Program-made: the position numbers and the translations under genes
Shown: positions 35,161-35,224 of the stretch, one piece after another
Layout of the letters: every line of letters starts with the position of its first letter
How positions within the stretch are numbered: position 1 is the first letter of the stretch
Origin: Sphingomonadales bacterium
GTDB taxonomy: Bacteria; Pseudomonadota; Alphaproteobacteria; Sphingomonadales; Sphingomonadaceae
Length of the DNA stretch: 35,224 nt
Assembly (NCBI GenBank): GCA_019750455.1
Contig: JAIEOM010000103.1
Location: 1 to 35,224, forward strand
Reading direction: 5' to 3'
Notes under the pieces: model-generated
The model's input: the letters and a program-made list of their open reading frames with translations, nothing else
Databases searched by the model: none
Told to the model about the DNA's origin: nothing

Positions 35161-35224
35161 CGACCTCTTCGAAACCCTGCCCGATCTGCCGCAAACCGCG
35201 CCGGCCCGAGCATCATCCCTTCTG
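35157..35224 (+). CDS. yacG: YacG zinc-finger protein (partial, runs off the right edge)
   Basis: Only 22 residues are visible: MTTSSKPCPICRKPRRPEHH and two more. The N-terminal CPIC and the maf, RNase E/G, yacG order identify it as YacG, a small zinc protein that inhibits DNA gyrase in E. coli. The remaining Cys pair lies outside the window. The ATG overlaps the RNase stop, indicating translational coupling. Confidence 0.85.
   Translation, partial: MTTSSKPCPICRKPRRPEHHPF

Overview
The window is a GC-rich, densely packed stretch of bacterial chromosome. Gene content and protein style suggest an alphaproteobacterium of the Sphingomonadales, most likely Erythrobacteraceae-like. This is an inference from gene families (BolA, J-domain protein and CobS near one another; short-form HisG; Maf, RNase E/G and YacG; a large TonB-dependent receptor; K+-independent H+-pyrophosphatase), not from a database match. 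No tRNA, rRNA, insertion sequence, prophage or CRISPR array was seen, and no gene-free stretch exceeds 300 bases.

Layout. 1-77 is the tail of an unidentified gene. 74-4013 (minus) holds cobS, a TonB-C-like secreted protein and a class A penicillin-binding protein. 4130-6940 (plus) is a run of five small-molecule or detoxification-type genes: MpaB-like oxygenase, DUF1428, GST, VOC and SRPBCC. 6941-8333 has a J-domain protein (minus) facing bolA and a Nudix hydrolase (plus). 8384-10089 is an SDR plus alpha/beta-hydrolase pair, and 10086-11180 is a DUF2332 gene (minus). 11220-13674 is hisG-hisD-nusB. The nusB-thiL gap carries a C-rich tandem repeat (G-quadruplex-type on the minus strand) and a near-perfect parS site. 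thiL and hppA follow, the latter with a strong terminator. 17218-20193 has a CelD-like acetyltransferase coupled to a JmjC/cupin-like protein, then tesB. An inverted-repeat element separates tesB from a tandem universal stress protein (minus). That gene has an FNR/FixK-type box upstream and faces a carotenoid-oxygenase gene. A DUF885 metallopeptidase-like protein, an OmpA-domain protein, uvrC with a small membrane protein (minus) and a BaiN/YhiN flavoprotein follow. 29892-33134 (minus) is a TonB-dependent receptor with an unusual inserted domain. infA has a structured leader, and then maf, an RNase E/G and yacG run off the right edge.

Most of this is housekeeping, but several things deserve attention. 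(1) The TonB receptor barrel carries an insert of about 270 residues, made of two related 61-residue Cys-to-Cys modules separated by Gly/Pro-rich and collagen-like linkers. (2) The infA ribosome-binding site lies in a long stem closing a candidate three-way junction. (3) A parS site sits next to a four-tract G-run repeat. (4) A palindromic FNR-type site lies upstream of the stress-protein gene. (5) Three of six convergent gene pairs share the palindrome CTAG as overlapping stop codons, and a fourth abuts as TGATCA.

Promoters could not be called with confidence. Functions are assigned from motifs and family resemblance read by eye.
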